Positions 11,517 to 24,453 of a stretch of 64,000 nucleotides of DNA are shown piece after piece (position 1 is the first letter of the stretch; each line of letters begins with the position of its first letter). The notes below the pieces were generated by a model that worked only from the letters and a program-made list of their open reading frames with translations, had not been told where the DNA came from and ran no database searches. The translations under genes were made by a program, and so were the position numbers. Source of the stretch: Kudoa neothunni (lineage: Eukaryota > Cnidaria); contig OZ199838.1 of assembly GCA_964304625.1 (NCBI GenBank), positions 5,208,001 to 5,272,000 on the forward strand. Direction: 5' to 3'.

Positions 11517-12759
11517 CTAACGTTTGAATGAACTATTTAAAGTGGGATAGAAATTGGGTCTATGCATGAGAGGACCGCTTCTCGACTTGAGTCGTTTCAA
11601 CGCTGCTTGTCTCCTCTCTTCAACTTCAGTCTTGGTGCTTTTGGTACCTACTTTTGAACGATCCCCATTGCCAACATTGATCGAATAATCAGTCTTATCA
11701 CACAGAATAATGGTATTTTTAGATTGATCCTGATGTTTGTTCAACGTTTGAGTGGCAATAACCTCCATTTCATGAAGCTGGTTTTCAAGCTCGTCAACAT
11801 CATCAGTACCAAACAAATCATCATCCAACAGACTACATTTCTTTTCAATAACCGATTCAGAAAGGCTCTTGTTAAGCTTTGGTTTCATTTGATTGAAACT
11901 TCGTTTAACCGTCGCATTGGAATCCAAATTCGTCAATGATGACACCTCAATATTTTCCAATAGACAATCCAAATCCGTATCAAGTAGGACGTCGTCATTT
12001 TCTTTTTCATTCGATAATTTAGCATCCGCCAAATGCAACAAAGGAGGCGCCACAAAATTTGTGGCCATTTGTAATCCATCAATGTTCATGTTTTTACGAT
12101 TCAACCCAACAAAAGGAGAAGATGTTTTCATTTTGAACAACTTTGTTGGCGAATCTATTTGGTTCCGCTCATAGAAATTATTAGGTTCGTGAAACAATTG
12201 AGCCATTTCTGCAGGAGGGAACGGATCCGAAAACATTTCATCCAACATCCCATTCTCAGCATCATTTTTAATGGATAGCTTTGTAGGAGATTCCTTTCGA
12301 AATCCACACTGTAAACTCTCAAGTATACGAGCCATTTTCTTGCGATTGTTGATTGTTGTAGAAGAGTTTGGTTTGCTGAATGAACATGAACATTGTTAAT
12401 AAAAGATAGACTTACTGCTGATTTGAGTTAGTTTGGGGTGAACGATGAACATCCGCCAAAATACCTACTTCCTTTGATTCCATCATTTTTCTTATAGTAG
12501 TTCTTTCCAGAGGGCTAGTCAATTTATTGATTTGTTTCTATACAATCATTGAGATATAGAGGTGTAAAACGAGGAATGAAAGTAGAAAATTTAATTCTGC
12601 TCTTACATAAAATGTGTTAGATTTAGGAACTAGCTTGGATAATAAACGGGGTTGTGGTAAATTTTTTGAATTTGTATCCGGCTGTGAAGTAAAATCCCAA
12701 GTCACACAAGGTTTCAACCCCAAATTTTCATCTTCACTTGAATCAGTATTCGGATCCAT
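11517..12759 (-). CDS. Unrecognised nuclear-type protein with possible RPA-binding helix (ETAA1-like?)
   Basis: Three exons, 12759-12607, 12537-12416 and 12375-11517, join in frame to give 377 aa. The N-terminus is acidic (MDPNTDSSEDENLG), followed by CVTWDFTSQPD. The body is polar and contains two SPTKL motifs plus other S/T-P sites typical of CDK substrates. Near the C-terminus is EVEERRQAALKRLKSR, a basic amphipathic helix that resembles the RPA32-binding motif of TIPIN, SMARCAL1, UNG2 and ETAA1. The acidic start, a WD pair and a C-terminal RPA-type helix would fit an ETAA1-like ATR activator, but overall similarity is too weak to name it. No membrane segment or signal peptide is visible. 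Confidence 0.75.
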
Positions 12760-13228
12760 TGCTTTTAAGCGGTGGCACTTAAATAACTCCCACTGATGAG
12801 TTATCTGAATGTCTAATTGTATAGCCGATCTAACAACAATAATCAGTGGCCAACTTTACGCATGAACCAACAGATCACACTTAATCCTTGTAGGGTTGCG
12901 CAATATTGAGCGTTGGCACGATTTCATGTTTAGTCTACACATATTTATATGATTGCTTAAATATATCTAGTATAAATTTTTTCTCTATTAATGAATGGAT
13001 AAATCGCATGGCATTCTATCGGAAGAGTTGGTGGGTGCTGGAATTCATTAAAAAGCTATTGAATTGAATTTTTCATTTAGTCATCTATAATTCCATTTAA
13101 TATTTATGTTATGTATATTTTAACTTCGTTACTTTTGACTTATGAGTGAATTAAACCGAACATGTGACAAATTCATACAGAAATATTGTAAACAGTTTTT
13201 AATATAATGAAACATTTCTAGGGTATTA
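12760..13228. other. Upstream intergenic region
   Basis: Separates the preceding gene from the fold-back element. It contains an isolated GTTGCGCAAT near 12896 but no full NRF1-like box. Otherwise nothing is recognised. Confidence 0.4.
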
Positions 13229-13304
13229 CAGTAATGGACCGGTCGTATGTACATTAGTTATTTTACACATTAAATGGTTCGGCTATTGTTTAGCGTGTGG
13301 CTCC

Positions 13305-13700
13305 CCATTTTTAGCGTTTTTCACGACTTTTTTTGTCGAAAGCGGCTATAAAAAATCTTATATGCACTTCTCATTTGGAGAGCATCAAAATGTTTCCCTA
13401 GAATTACAAAAATAAATTTTTCTTCTAATCATATCAATGATGGTAAAGTCAACAACATTATCCTCTTGTTAAACCTTGGCTTCTATATTTCACGATGAAG
13501 GAATATGAATGTGATAACAATTCGTGCACTTAAATGTTTATTTTATTTTTTCATGATATTATAATGAAAACAAATTAAAAATAAGTCATTATAAAAGGTT
13601 GGTGTTCAGGCATGTAGTATATTGAAACTTTCTCCATCCTTATAGCATTTTTTCATTTTTATTTTATCCTAATTAAAGTTACATAATTATTTTTAGTATT
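13305..13700 (+). repeat. Left arm of long inverted repeat
   Basis: Matches the right arm at about 17260-17655 in inverse orientation. The first 150 bp (outer side) are nearly identical. Similarity falls toward the loop, which contains indels. Confidence 0.75.
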
Positions 13701-15275
13701 ATGAATTTTTATTGTCAACCTTCTACACTATTAGGGGAAATTATTGAGCGTTCTTTGATATGTTGTCTCCTAAATTGTGCTTAAAGTGCTATTATTAATT
13801 GGAAGTTTTGCAATTAACTAAGATGACAGTTACTAAAAGTTAACAACGGAGAATAATCTTTAGAAATAAAATTTATTTTGACGGATTATTATTATAAAAT
13901 AAATTTTGTTTGGATATAAGTTGGTATCAATTTTGTATTCTCCGTTAAATGTAATATATTTTTTTATTATTAAATTTCTTTCTCTTCATTTTCCTGATTA
14001 TTAATGGAACAAAGAATGATAAATATTGAGTTAAGGGCTTAGTTAAATAAACTAAAATCTACAATAACATTCTAACGTTTCCTTGACTCAAATTTAAGTT
14101 CAACTTCGAAATTAAATACGTATTCCATTTTTTTATGTTTAAAACAAATATTTTGGTAAATATAGTATTAATTTAATTATTATATTCTAATGATGTCGAA
14201 TATTAATACTTTTTTGTAATAAACAAAACTCAAACTAAATGCTCTTAATTTGTTGTTATTTGAAGGTTTTTTATAAAATAATATTTTAAAATTCATTCTT
14301 AAAATAGAAATCGATATATTTTTTATGTGAATACAAAGTATGATTAATTTTTCTACCAAGCCGCGTTGGTGGTTTCTGTCCTTTTTATTTGCGGTGATGC
14401 AATGCTAACGCCTTTTTTTATTGAAAAATTTATATTGAGAAGGCGATAAAAAACAAGGAATCGGGATGTTGTATAACAAGTGATCTATGAAAGTTGAGTA
14501 ATATCACAAATACTTATTTTATACTTTTTTATTTGGATATTTGTTTTATATAATTTCAATGAATTATATTAACGTTGGTATCGCTTTAAAAATAATACTT
14601 TTAAATAATAAATGATATACGTATCTAGATTTTGAATGAACTAGGGATAATGGTGAAGTTATTTATAACCATTCTTGAGGGTATAAATCCGTCCGTGCGC
14701 TGCGATTTTCAGCCACTGGGATAATAAAAAACATTTCCTACGAAAAGAAAACCAACTGCTTGTTTTATATATGACAAAAACCATCATCTGATAAGTGTAT
14801 TTTGTGCATTCGAAGTCGGAATATTGAAAATGACAATCTTAGGAGAAGATGAATATTATGTTCTTGTAATCATTCACGGGACACTTTTTAGAAGTTATCA
14901 AAATTATTTTTCAGCTTTAATGATTGTAAAGTTTTGATCCGAATAATAAATATCAAGAAATAGAGCCTGCCTCAAATTATTATACTTTTATAGTCAAAAT
15001 ATGAAGTTTAATTAAAAAAATATTAATTATAAAATGGTATGTAAATAAAATATTAATCTAAATTGAAATATACTATATTTAGATAATGAAAAATAATTCG
15101 ATGTTAACAACTGATCAAACAATAAAAAGATTATACAAACATATCGTGTAATTATGTTTATTTTTCATGAATTAATATACATCAAAGAAAATTCCATTCT
15201 AACGAATGTTTTCATTTTTAAACATTCTTAAGAACCATTAAATGAGATGTTTATACATTTTCCAGTTAATAATTA

Positions 15276-17180
15276 CAGTAGTGCAGGGATACTACGCACT
15301 TTTTTGGGACGAAACATTTAGGTGCGTAGTACCCCTGTATTACGTAGTATCCATGTCCGCGCGCGCCGCTGTATTTTGTATTTAACAGCCATAGTTGCCT
15401 ACCCATATTAATGTTAACTCGTATATCTTTTGAAAAAATCAATAGTAAATACACGAAAAAAGAAATATATGGTGAATAAACTATAATAATTCGAAATTAC
15501 ACAGATTTTTTGAAATAATCGGTTATTTTATCGTTCTTTTGGGGACCGCGTCTTATGTTGCAAATAGAAAAGTCTAATTTGGTTATATTTTCTAACATAG
15601 TTTGGTCATGAACAAAAAAAACTTCATCGATTTATTTAAATGTTCGATAACTTCATTAATGGAACAAATAGTGCTAGTTTGTTCATAATTTGCATCAGAA
15701 GACGATTCATCCATTGCATCGACTCCATTATTCATCGATTTAACACATTCTTTTTCTGGATCTCCAACTGAAATAACTTCTTCTTCATCAACACAGTCTC
15801 CAAGTTGATTTTCTGGTAAATTACTTTCAAACGAAGGAATGATGTCTGCTGAATCACAGTTATTAAAAAAGAATGATTTTTTAAAACAGTTTTTTATTGT
15901 TTCGTCAATCACTAATTGCCATGCTTCTTTAATCATATACATAGCTTCAGGTAAGTCTTTGAGGATCATCACTTAAATTGTTATCAGAAACATCCGTGGA
16001 ATTAGAAATGGCTTTATTTATAAAATAATTTGTCAGATGATTTTTGTAAATACATTTAAAACTGTTAGTAATTCTCTTATCCAATGGCTGAAATACACTG
16101 GTTGTTTTGGGTGGGAAAAAACAGAGTTGGATGTTTGAAAAAATCAAGCTGGTCATCCAAGCTTTCTTATTTGCGTAATAGGGAAGTGGGAGGTCCTTAA
16201 TCTTCCGAAAGCAACGAGGTTTTTCATAGTTTCCAATTATTAATAACGGTCTTTTTTCTCCTAACATCGAGCAAATGGCAGCAATAGTTACTCTTTTCTT
16301 CGATTTTTTGGAACCGTGCAAGTTTCCCTCCTTTTTAAATACGTAACCATACACTAAATTTCATATTGTGATATAAATTTAAAGTATATTTTACTTTTTC
16401 TTTGTTGATAAAATAGCCCAGTCTCACCCAAATTAAAAATATCTTTTGGGTCATAATTGTCAATCAACTTTAACAGTTGATCTTTCCAAGTGGAAACTAT
16501 TTCAGGATTGACACTCTTAGACTCTCCTGTGACTTTGTTCTTCTTCAGCCCAACTCTTGAAGCAAATCCTTGAAACCAACCTCTACCAACTTTAGAAGTT
16601 GTTTTTTAACTTCAAATGAATAATCGTTAGCCTTTTTAATCATATCATCCCTTGAGAGCTCGATATTATGAGCTCTCATTAACTCAATCCACTCCTTAAC
16701 TTTGGAATCTAACGTGGAAAAATTCCCTTTTCTTAAGGTTTTTGTGTTGTGATCCAGGTCTCCAGAGTTCAAATCTTTCATAATAATGCTCCTTTTTAAT
16801 AATATGCTATTCAAAGAAGATATCGATTTGAGATTAAATTTCTCAACGGTTTTAGTTTTTGAGCCACTGAATCCTTTTATGTCGTCGTAATAATTTATTA
16901 TTTTAATCTTCTCATCTAACGATCGATATTTTTTCCGATCTCTTAGTTGCGTACTAACCATGTCGTTGGATATAATTGGGGGATTTTTAGTACGCAATTT
17001 CCATTAAGTGCGCAGTAAGCATGCAACCAAATTTTCTCTGGCTGTGAGCAAAATTATTATTAATAATATTGCTCAATTAAACGCTTTTAAGTTTATTTTA
17101 CTATTAATAACAATATTATATATTATTAATAGGAAACCTTGTCATAACATCAAAAAGTGCGTAGTATCCCTGCACTACTG
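15276..17180 (-). mobile_element. pogo/Tigger-family DNA transposon
   Basis: A 1905-bp element with perfect 29-bp terminal inverted repeats starting CAGTAGTGCAGGGATACTAC, flanked by TA on both sides. Decayed transposase lies on the minus strand in several frames. Subterminal copies of the TGCGTAGTA motif occur inside both ends. It sits inside the larger fold-back element, so it inserted later. Identical TIRs with a broken transposase suggest mobilisation in trans or recent arrival. Confidence 0.9.
15592..16997 (-). pseudogene. Broken pogo/Tigger transposase (CENP-B-type HTH + DDE_1)
   Basis: Reading 5'->3' on the minus strand there are four parts. 16997-16545 encodes a psq-type HTH (KYRSLDEKIKIINYY) and a CENP-B HTH (VKEWIELMRAHNIELSRDDM). 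Next comes DIFNLGETGLFY, where family members have DETGLFY, so the first catalytic Asp is Gly. 16354-15947 encodes KKRVTIAAICSMLGEKRPLL, KPRCFRKIKD, AWMTSLIF and PPKTTSVFQPLDKRI. Last, 15972-15592 is an acidic C-terminal region with IKEAWQLVIDETIKNCFKK. Between AWMTSLIF and FFPPKTTS about 35 residues are missing, including the second catalytic Asp block (LLLVDNxxAH). Frameshifts separate the parts. It cannot be a functional transposase. Confidence 0.85.
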
Positions 17181-17259
17181 TACTTCTTAGAGTCAAGGTT
17201 AGCCGACAATTTACCAAATAACACTCAATAATTGCTCTAAACGATAGAGCGTTTCGAAT

Positions 17260-17655
17260 GGAACGAATTATAATACAAAAAATAATTATTTTGCCTTAAT
17301 TAAGCAAAAATTTAAATGAGAAAGTGTTATGAGTATGAAGAAACTTTTAATATTCTATATTTCTGAACAACAGCCATTAATAATGACTTACTGCTAATTT
17401 TTTTAAGATAATATTATGTAAAAATAAAATAAATATTTAAGTGCATGATTCGTATTCACATTCATATTTCCTCGTAGTGAAATATAGAAACAGGTGTTTA
17501 ACATGAAGATTATATTGTTGAATTCACCATCATTAATATGATTAGAAGAAAAATTTATTTTTATAATTCTAGGGAAACATTTTGATGCTCTCCAAATGAG
17601 AAGTGCATATAAGATTTTTTATAGCCGCTTTCGACGAAAAAAGTCGTGAAAAACG
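17260..17655 (-). repeat. Right arm of long inverted repeat
   Basis: Inverse copy of the arm at 13305-13700. On this side about 640 bp separate the arm from the outer terminus, versus about 77 bp on the left. A segment has therefore been inserted here or lost on the left. Confidence 0.75.
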
Positions 17656-18299
17656 CTAAACAATTATCAAAGGTTCTCTCGTATTTAAAATGATTTAATG
17701 TTATTATTACTCGTGTTAAATAAATTATAAGCATAATTAATGAAAAAAAAAACGAAAAATAAAAAATTATCGATGATCGGTCGTACGTACCTTTCTGCTT
17801 TGCCGCGTGATTAAATTGTGCGTTTTCTTTCTTTTTTTACCACGATTAAACAATTAGTAAGTTTTTATAATTACATCAATATGGTAGCTAGTTAAAAAAT
17901 GAAGGATAAACCTAGACACATGTTGTAGATACATATTAATGTGAATTGTAATGATATCCTGTCTAATTCATAGATATAACAACGAAGCAACGGCAGTCCC
18001 TCCCCAATAATTCGGTAACGGATGATGATTTTATTGATCAAAAATTGGGCCTTTCGGAGGTGACTTATTTCATTTAGAAGGGCAACTATTTTAAACATAA
18101 TGGCTCAAAAAAGTGGGAGTTAATGCCTGGTTCTATTCAAGATGTTAATTCATTTTTAAATCGTAATTTTAAGCAAAAAATAATAGTTTTTCCATTAATA
18201 TTTATGTTATAGATATTTTTGTGTTAAAAAATTTGCGCGCGTGCGCACAAATTCCAAACATCCGGCTGGCGGGTAGTACGTACGGCCGATCCATTACTG

Positions 18300-20571
18300 T
18301 AATACCATAATCTATAAAATAATATAGTGACATAATGCATAGTTTTAGAGCAAGTGAATAACCTCATAAAATCGATAACAATGAACCTAAACAATAAAAT
18401 CTATATTATAAACTTGTTTTTAAAAATTGAATTTTGTAATGCGCTAGACAAACACAACTCACAAACAAACAACTAGTCAGAAAATAACGCCGCTTTTCCG
18501 ATAACTACCGACTGTTAATATCACAAGAGGATTAGCATTACAAATTTATCATGATAATTATTTCTTGAAAATGACGGGGTAAAGTTGGAATTTTTATTTT
18601 GGAGGTAATAATTTTGCGTAGAATTATATCAAAGACAGTTGCATCGCAGTAATGTAAGTAATTATTGCATGGGGTTTATTTTTTTAATAATATAAGATAA
18701 ATTAAATAAAATTATCGATCGATCGATATTAGTTATAATTTGCATTTGGTAGAATATATGGTAATAAAAATTTTTGTTTCAAATTATTAATATTACGAAT
18801 GGCTTCTATAAAATAACTTATGGTATTTCTAAAATTTTGGAATATTTTTTTCGGCCATTTTTAGGTACTGGCCCATTTATTCTCTTATTTTTAAGTTAAA
18901 AATGTTTTTTAAATAAAAATAATTGGTATGAATCTTAAAAATTATTTGTTCCTTATTTCGACTGAAACAGACGTTGTCATCAAACTAATCCTAATTTTTC
19001 ATATGTTAAATCGTGGCTTCGTTAATTAAATAAAAAATGATATTATTTTCGATTTTTAAAAACTGTTTTTTCATTGACTTACTTTTACAAGGAAATACCA
19101 GAAAAAATCATTTTTTGCAATATATTAATCTAAAGTGAAATGTCTAGTTTTATTTTTGAGACATTAAATTTCTTAATTGTTAACTACTGACAAAAAACAA
19201 TTATTTGGAGAATTTAAATCTTATTAAGAATAATGTTGCGTTATAAACAGCTGTTAATTATTTTACGAAGTGTAATTTCTCAAAAATATTTTTTTTATAT
19301 ATTAGCAACTCAAATCAACTATATAAAGCAAACCGGTAATCCGTGTGTGTGTGTGTGTACGTACGCATTTTTCATTCTTTATAGAGAGACATATCGCTCC
19401 ATTTGTGCATATGTATGGAAAGATAAAATTTTATCTTAATACAGGAAAATACGTAAGAAATTATAAAAAGTTAATTTTAAACGTACAATAGTGTTTAATT
19501 TACTTTAAAATTATTGAAAAGTAATTTAGTAATTGAATTAATTCAAATAAGGAAGGTTATATTAGGTTATGTAGCTAAACACTAATATGAAATTCATTTG
19601 TTGATGTTTAACAAGATTAGTCAAATTCATATGGTACGATTTAGAGATTACTGTGAACAACAAGGAGAAAGTCAATCTTTTAGCAGCTCTAAAGAGGAAA
19701 TTATGAACGCTCAGTAGTGTTTATTCGTTTTAAAAATATTAAATAATGTGCATGCGTTCAATTAGTTAAATAAATCATCCGTTAATTGGGTAATCTTTGT
19801 ACTAATTATCTAAATACTCTTAATTTACTTTGAACTTCAAACGACCTTGACCTACTCAAGGCTCTATCCTAGGGTAAGGCGGGCAAGGATGACCAAGCGA
19901 AGCGGGGTTTTTGTGCTAGTACATCATACAATAGAGATGTATTTTTTAAATAAAATTTAGTTAATAAAATATGGATGTCAAATTAATTATTGTAAAAATG
20001 CGTATTGATATTTATATCTAATTAGTTAATCAATAAATTCATTCATTTTTGATTAGCCTAATAAAAGCTTCGGCCGGATATATAATGCAGATTCCTATGA
20101 ATATTATCTAATTAATAACACATTTAAATAAAATAATAATTTTCGTCATGTAGAATCACGCAGTATCGAGACCTCACTGATTAATTTTTCCTCTGAGATA
20201 AATATTAGACTAGGTTGTATAATATTCGAAAAGTGTCACGGAGAACATCATATTTATAGTTCAGCTAATATATTTACAAAATTAGAAATTAAGTTACATT
20301 CAGATGATCATCTACTTTAATCTCCATCCGCTTTAATGACAAAAACAAGATACAACACTGAATATTGAAACAATGCAGTTAATTTTAATTAATACGATCA
20401 GCAAATTGCATTCAGTCTTGGAGATGGCCATTGATTGAAAAATTTAACAGTTTATTCCCACAATAAAAAATTGCTAATAATAACAGATTTTTAATAAATT
20501 AATTGCTCTTACATCTTAAGCTGAAAAAATCAAGTTATGCAAATTGAAAAATTTTATATAAAAATCTAAGC
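18300..20571. other. AT-rich intergenic region
   Basis: No gene recognised. It contains a short (GT)n microsatellite near 19341-19358 and a comparatively GC-rich patch near 19860-19915 (TAAGGCGGGCAAGG…AGCGGGG) whose nature I could not determine. Confidence 0.4.
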
Positions 20572-22307
20572 TCATTCTGATGAATCACTCCAAGTGTCCA
20601 AATAGTATTTCTCGTTCTAAACGAAAATAAATATCAATAAAATAAAAAAATATCACTTCTAGATTAGAAATCTTTTTGGGAAATGGGCATCTCCATATGT
20701 TAATGTTGGGGCTGTGACCACTTGTAAAAACTAACTAAAAAAATTAGAATAGAAGCGTTCAGACAGAACCAATGAAATACAGGATGATAAGGATGAAGTT
20801 TGATGATTTGTGTGTTGTGGTTGGAAAAGATTGAATTTTCGAAAATTGTAACAGATTCTCCACATTCGAGAGTGTATGTGGCCGGAAATTTTCCGCCTGG
20901 TACAAATATTAAATCATCTTTGAGATAGGTTTCCGGTTGCATCCCAGAAGAAGCTATAGAATATTTTCTCGATTGAAAATATTCATTAATATTATCATTA
21001 AAAATAGTTGAAACTCGTTTTTGTGTCGAGAGATTCCAAATTTTAATGTTATGATCTTCACTCAACGATATAAGATAATTGAAACGAGTGAGAGCGCACA
21101 TGGAAACAATCGCCGAATCATGAGCCAAAGGAAATTGGACTATATACAAATTTACTCAAATTATTTATCGAGTGAAAATAAAAAAATAATGTTATCTATA
21201 GAAATCGAATTCTTAGATAATTTACTAGTATACAAAATGATGTATAATACACATCAAATTATTAGGATAAAATTATACATTTTGAGATAAAATCATTTGT
21301 TTCAATATTGGTGTATTGGTTTAACCAAAACATAGGTGAATTCACTTTACGAATATCCCAGGCTGAAATGTATCCTAAATTACTGAGTAATGTAAATGAA
21401 CATTGAATTTTAATTGAAGGTTAAAGTACTCGCCAGAGAGTAACACATTTTCATCCACTCTAGACCAACACACATTTCGAATCGCAGCTCGACAACCTTG
21501 GAAAAATTGTTCCGCAATTTATAACGTTTGAATGACATCACACAAATACCTGTCAATTCGACAAGACTATTGCTAGTTCTCAAATCTATCAATTTTATTT
21601 GTTTATTGTTAAGCCCCACTAAAATTTATTTAAAACGAAAATTAGAATAAGAACAGAATATCACATGCTACAATAGAATGAAATTTAGCGACTGGTGACA
21701 TTTGAAAAGAGTTGATCCTATATTTCGATGGAAATCGCGTCACACACTATTTAAAAATAAATTCTGTAAGACCAGAATACACGTAATTACATAATATTCT
21801 TCGGTGTCCCATATCGATATTTCTTTATCGGAAGAGCACATAATAAACATATCTGAATCGTGAGGGTACCACTGAACTTGAGAAATACTCAAATCGTTTA
21901 GCCTGGACCTAATTTTGATCTTATATTTTGATAAAAGCTACTTTTTAAAAATTGAGGGTCGTTTTGGTAGGTACGCATTACAGGATGTGAACAGGAATCC
22001 AATATCATAAAGTGAAATAATGTTGGGGCAACCCCCACCAACCAGAATCCTCAACAAATAATAGGTTAATTTTTCCAAATAAATTCAATTACAAATTGCC
22101 ACTAATATCAATATCAAAATCTGTAATATAACGACTGTTTTGTGGAGGTACAAGTGGATTTGGAGTGAGAAGATTGAGCACTTTGTAAAATTCCGATCTG
22201 ATCTGTATTTGATAAGAGATATGATAATGAATGTGTGGATTAGTTTGATGGATTTTGTTCTTGTACAGCTGCAATATTTTGTTTGGATCAAATTCGTGAT
22301 GGTTCAT
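20572..22307 (-). CDS. ERCC8: DNA excision repair protein ERCC-8 (CSA), WD40 substrate receptor
   Basis: CSA is the WD40 receptor of the CRL4 ubiquitin ligase that acts on stalled Pol II in transcription-coupled repair. The minus strand holds several exons whose translations follow the human protein in order. The N-terminal exon starts at MNHHEFDPNKI (22307). Then come ILVGGGCPNIISLYDI, VQWYPHDSDMF and SSDKEISIWDTEEYY, QMSPVAKFHS, VGLNNKQIKLIDLRTSNS, NVCWSRVDENVLLSG and GYISAWDIRK. The final repeats are SEDHNIKIWNLSTQKR, FVPGGKF and FTSGHSPNINIWRCPFP. Splicing the last intron (GTGATATTT to TTCGTTTAG) yields the ending DTWSDSSE-stop, which echoes the human C-terminal DAWSSSDEE. This fixes the stop at 20572. 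WD Asp/Trp residues are largely kept. Exon borders between 21150 and 22090 are approximate. Confidence 0.85.
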
Positions 22308-24385
22308 TGCACATGGTACCTAAAAATAAATTGTTCGTGTTTTATGTCCTAAGGAGTTAGGTGCGACATGACAGCGCATAATAATATAAAAAAATTATAT
22401 TGAAAACATTTGTTTAATTATTGCTCGTGGAAATAATTAATTTTAGAATTTTGTTGTATTAATTAACTCTCAGTTCAAAGTACAGTAAAACTTAGTTATT
22501 TTATGAGTTTTTTGTAAGTAGATCGCTTATATTTATCTCAAATTTGCAAAACAAAAATAATATTAATGTATTAGGGGTTTTGTTGTAGAATATATTAATT
22601 AATTAATTCTATCATTATTCGACTAAATTGAATTATTTTTTTTATTGAGCACGCATGCGCACAAATCATTCCTCTTGTACTCTTGAAATTCTTTTAACGA
22701 AACCGAATTCGAATAAGTACATTATTAAATACATATTAAGTAAGTTTTGGAGGCAAAAAAATTGGTTTTCACTTAATTCATTAATTATGTAAAATTGCCA
22801 AGCATGTAATGATCGTGAATAACTTATAAACATAATTTCCTAATCTCAAAAATTAATAGTAGGAACTATTTATATGGTAATTTTTACTCCTAAACGCCAT
22901 ATAGGCATGCGCAATGAAAATTTACTCCAAAACAACTTTCACTTTCATTCACAAATTGTGTATCGGTGCCTCCCAATTCATATTAGTTTCCGCATCGCCT
23001 ATGACTTATGGAGACAACTTCGCATCTCTTCTCAAAAAAGAAACTATAAGACGAAAAAATATTTCGACTGAAATTACATGAAAATAAAAAAAAGAAGCAT
23101 ATTTTAAAGAGAAAACAAATGTAAACAAAATAACTCAAATTCATCTAATAAGAAATGAAATGTTTTGACTTTTCTTATCTCTTGGGGAAATAACTAAGTC
23201 GAAATATAGATATTTATTGGATAAAGATATCCATGAAACATAATTTAGGAATGGACTAGATATTTAATGTTTTAGTTTATAAATTTTTGGGGGGACAATT
23301 GGTTCTAATTTGAAGTATAAATATATAAAATGACTGAATAAGCGACTAGAAAAAACTTAATTTCAACGCTAATTAAAGTTTAATTCTTATTTGTGTAATA
23401 ATTTAATTAAAAAATAAATACAGTATTGCAGAATTAGTATGTGACATGGTTATTGCGCACTTTTAGACACACAGTGTCGGAAATTCACAATATATAACTT
23501 AATTATAGACATAAATCGTGAGATAACAGTAAAATATATCGATAAATATATTTATAGAAGTAGGAAATAATTTGTTCGTTGAAAAAATAGGAGTGCATGA
23601 TTAGTACGCAGTAAGAAAATAGGACAAACTAACGTTTATTTGAAGAAAACATGTAGATTATTAAATAATTGGAAAAATTAGGAACTAAGAGTGGCTCTAA
23701 AGCGAACGTTGTTAAGCGCTCCGTCCTTAAATCAGTCACCATATTGAATACAATTGTATCAATAAAATCAAAAATATTTGAGGGTTTTATTTCAAATGAG
23801 TGAAGATTTTATCGCATAACTCTTAGAAAAAAATTCAAACTACTCGATATAAAAATGAAGGAATGAATTGATCGAACTTTTGAGAACGAGAAATATAAAG
23901 CTGTCCAGAGAGTACAATAAAATAGGAAAATAAATTTTCCGATGGCATAAAAGAAGTCAAAAACGACAACACTCCTATAACTGTCGGTCTAGGACACTTA
24001 CATGAGTTAACTTCGTGAGTTAGTCTAAAAACGAAAAAATTAAATAGAACATCTAAAAAAAATAAAAGAAATTATTCACGATCCATCATACCGAAATTCT
24101 GGAACACATTACAAAGTTAAATTTTGACCTTTACAAAATAAAATAAACTTCGTGAAAAACAAGAGGAATACTAAATTTCTTGTTGAACGAATAATTATGT
24201 CTAAAACTACCTTATATATTTAAAAAAAACTCTGTGAACAATAAAAAATTATTACAAAATTTTTTCACATATCCGTATTAACGTTATTATTAGTGCGACG
24301 GGAAAATAAATAAAAAAGCAGAAGAAGTGGTCGCACACCTACCCAGTTTTCCCCTGTATGCGCCGGCGCGACATCATGGATTTTA
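22308..24385. other. Intergenic, AT-rich
   Basis: No gene recognised. Two isolated GCATGCGCA-containing boxes occur near 22654 (CACGCATGCGCACA) and 22907 (GGCATGCGCAAT). They resemble the NRF1-like promoter boxes seen elsewhere, but no gene start was recognised beside them. Confidence 0.4.
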
Positions 24386-24453
24386 AGTAGTGCAGGGTTA
24401 TTACGCACTCGAGTTTTTGTTCCAAAAAGTGCGTAGTACCCATGCACAACAGT
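24386..24453. mobile_element. Tiny internally deleted relative of the pogo element
   Basis: The left end AGTAGTGCAGGGTTATTACG and the right end, read inward, ACTGTTGTGCATGGGTACTA both match the pogo TIR at 15276-17180 with a few changes. Only about 70 bp lie between them. It is a minimal MITE-like relic. Confidence 0.6.

Larger units (their letters stand above)
13229..18299. mobile_element. Fold-back DNA element with long inverted arms, hosting a pogo insertion
   Basis: The ends are matching inverted repeats: left CAGTAATGGACCGGTCG, right (read inward) CAGTAATGGATCGGCCG, each next to TA. Subterminal arms at about 13305-13700 and 17260-17655 are inverted copies of each other. Near-identity is visible over the block from TTTTTCACGAC through ATGCACTTCTCATTTGGAG to AATCATATCAATGATGG. 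The arms could fold into a hairpin several hundred bp long. The loop contains non-coding DNA and the complete-ended pogo element at 15276-17180. The outer TIR extends 5-6 bp beyond the TA (GGTATTA), so the exact boundary could be 13222/18307. No transposase of its own was found. It could be a non-autonomous Tc1/mariner or pogo-type relative. Confidence 0.7.

Noticed and set aside
22085-22352. Overlapping open stretches on both strands near the ERCC8 start
   Set aside because: Only the frame beginning MNHHEFDPNKI continues into conserved CSA sequence; the others are shadows.
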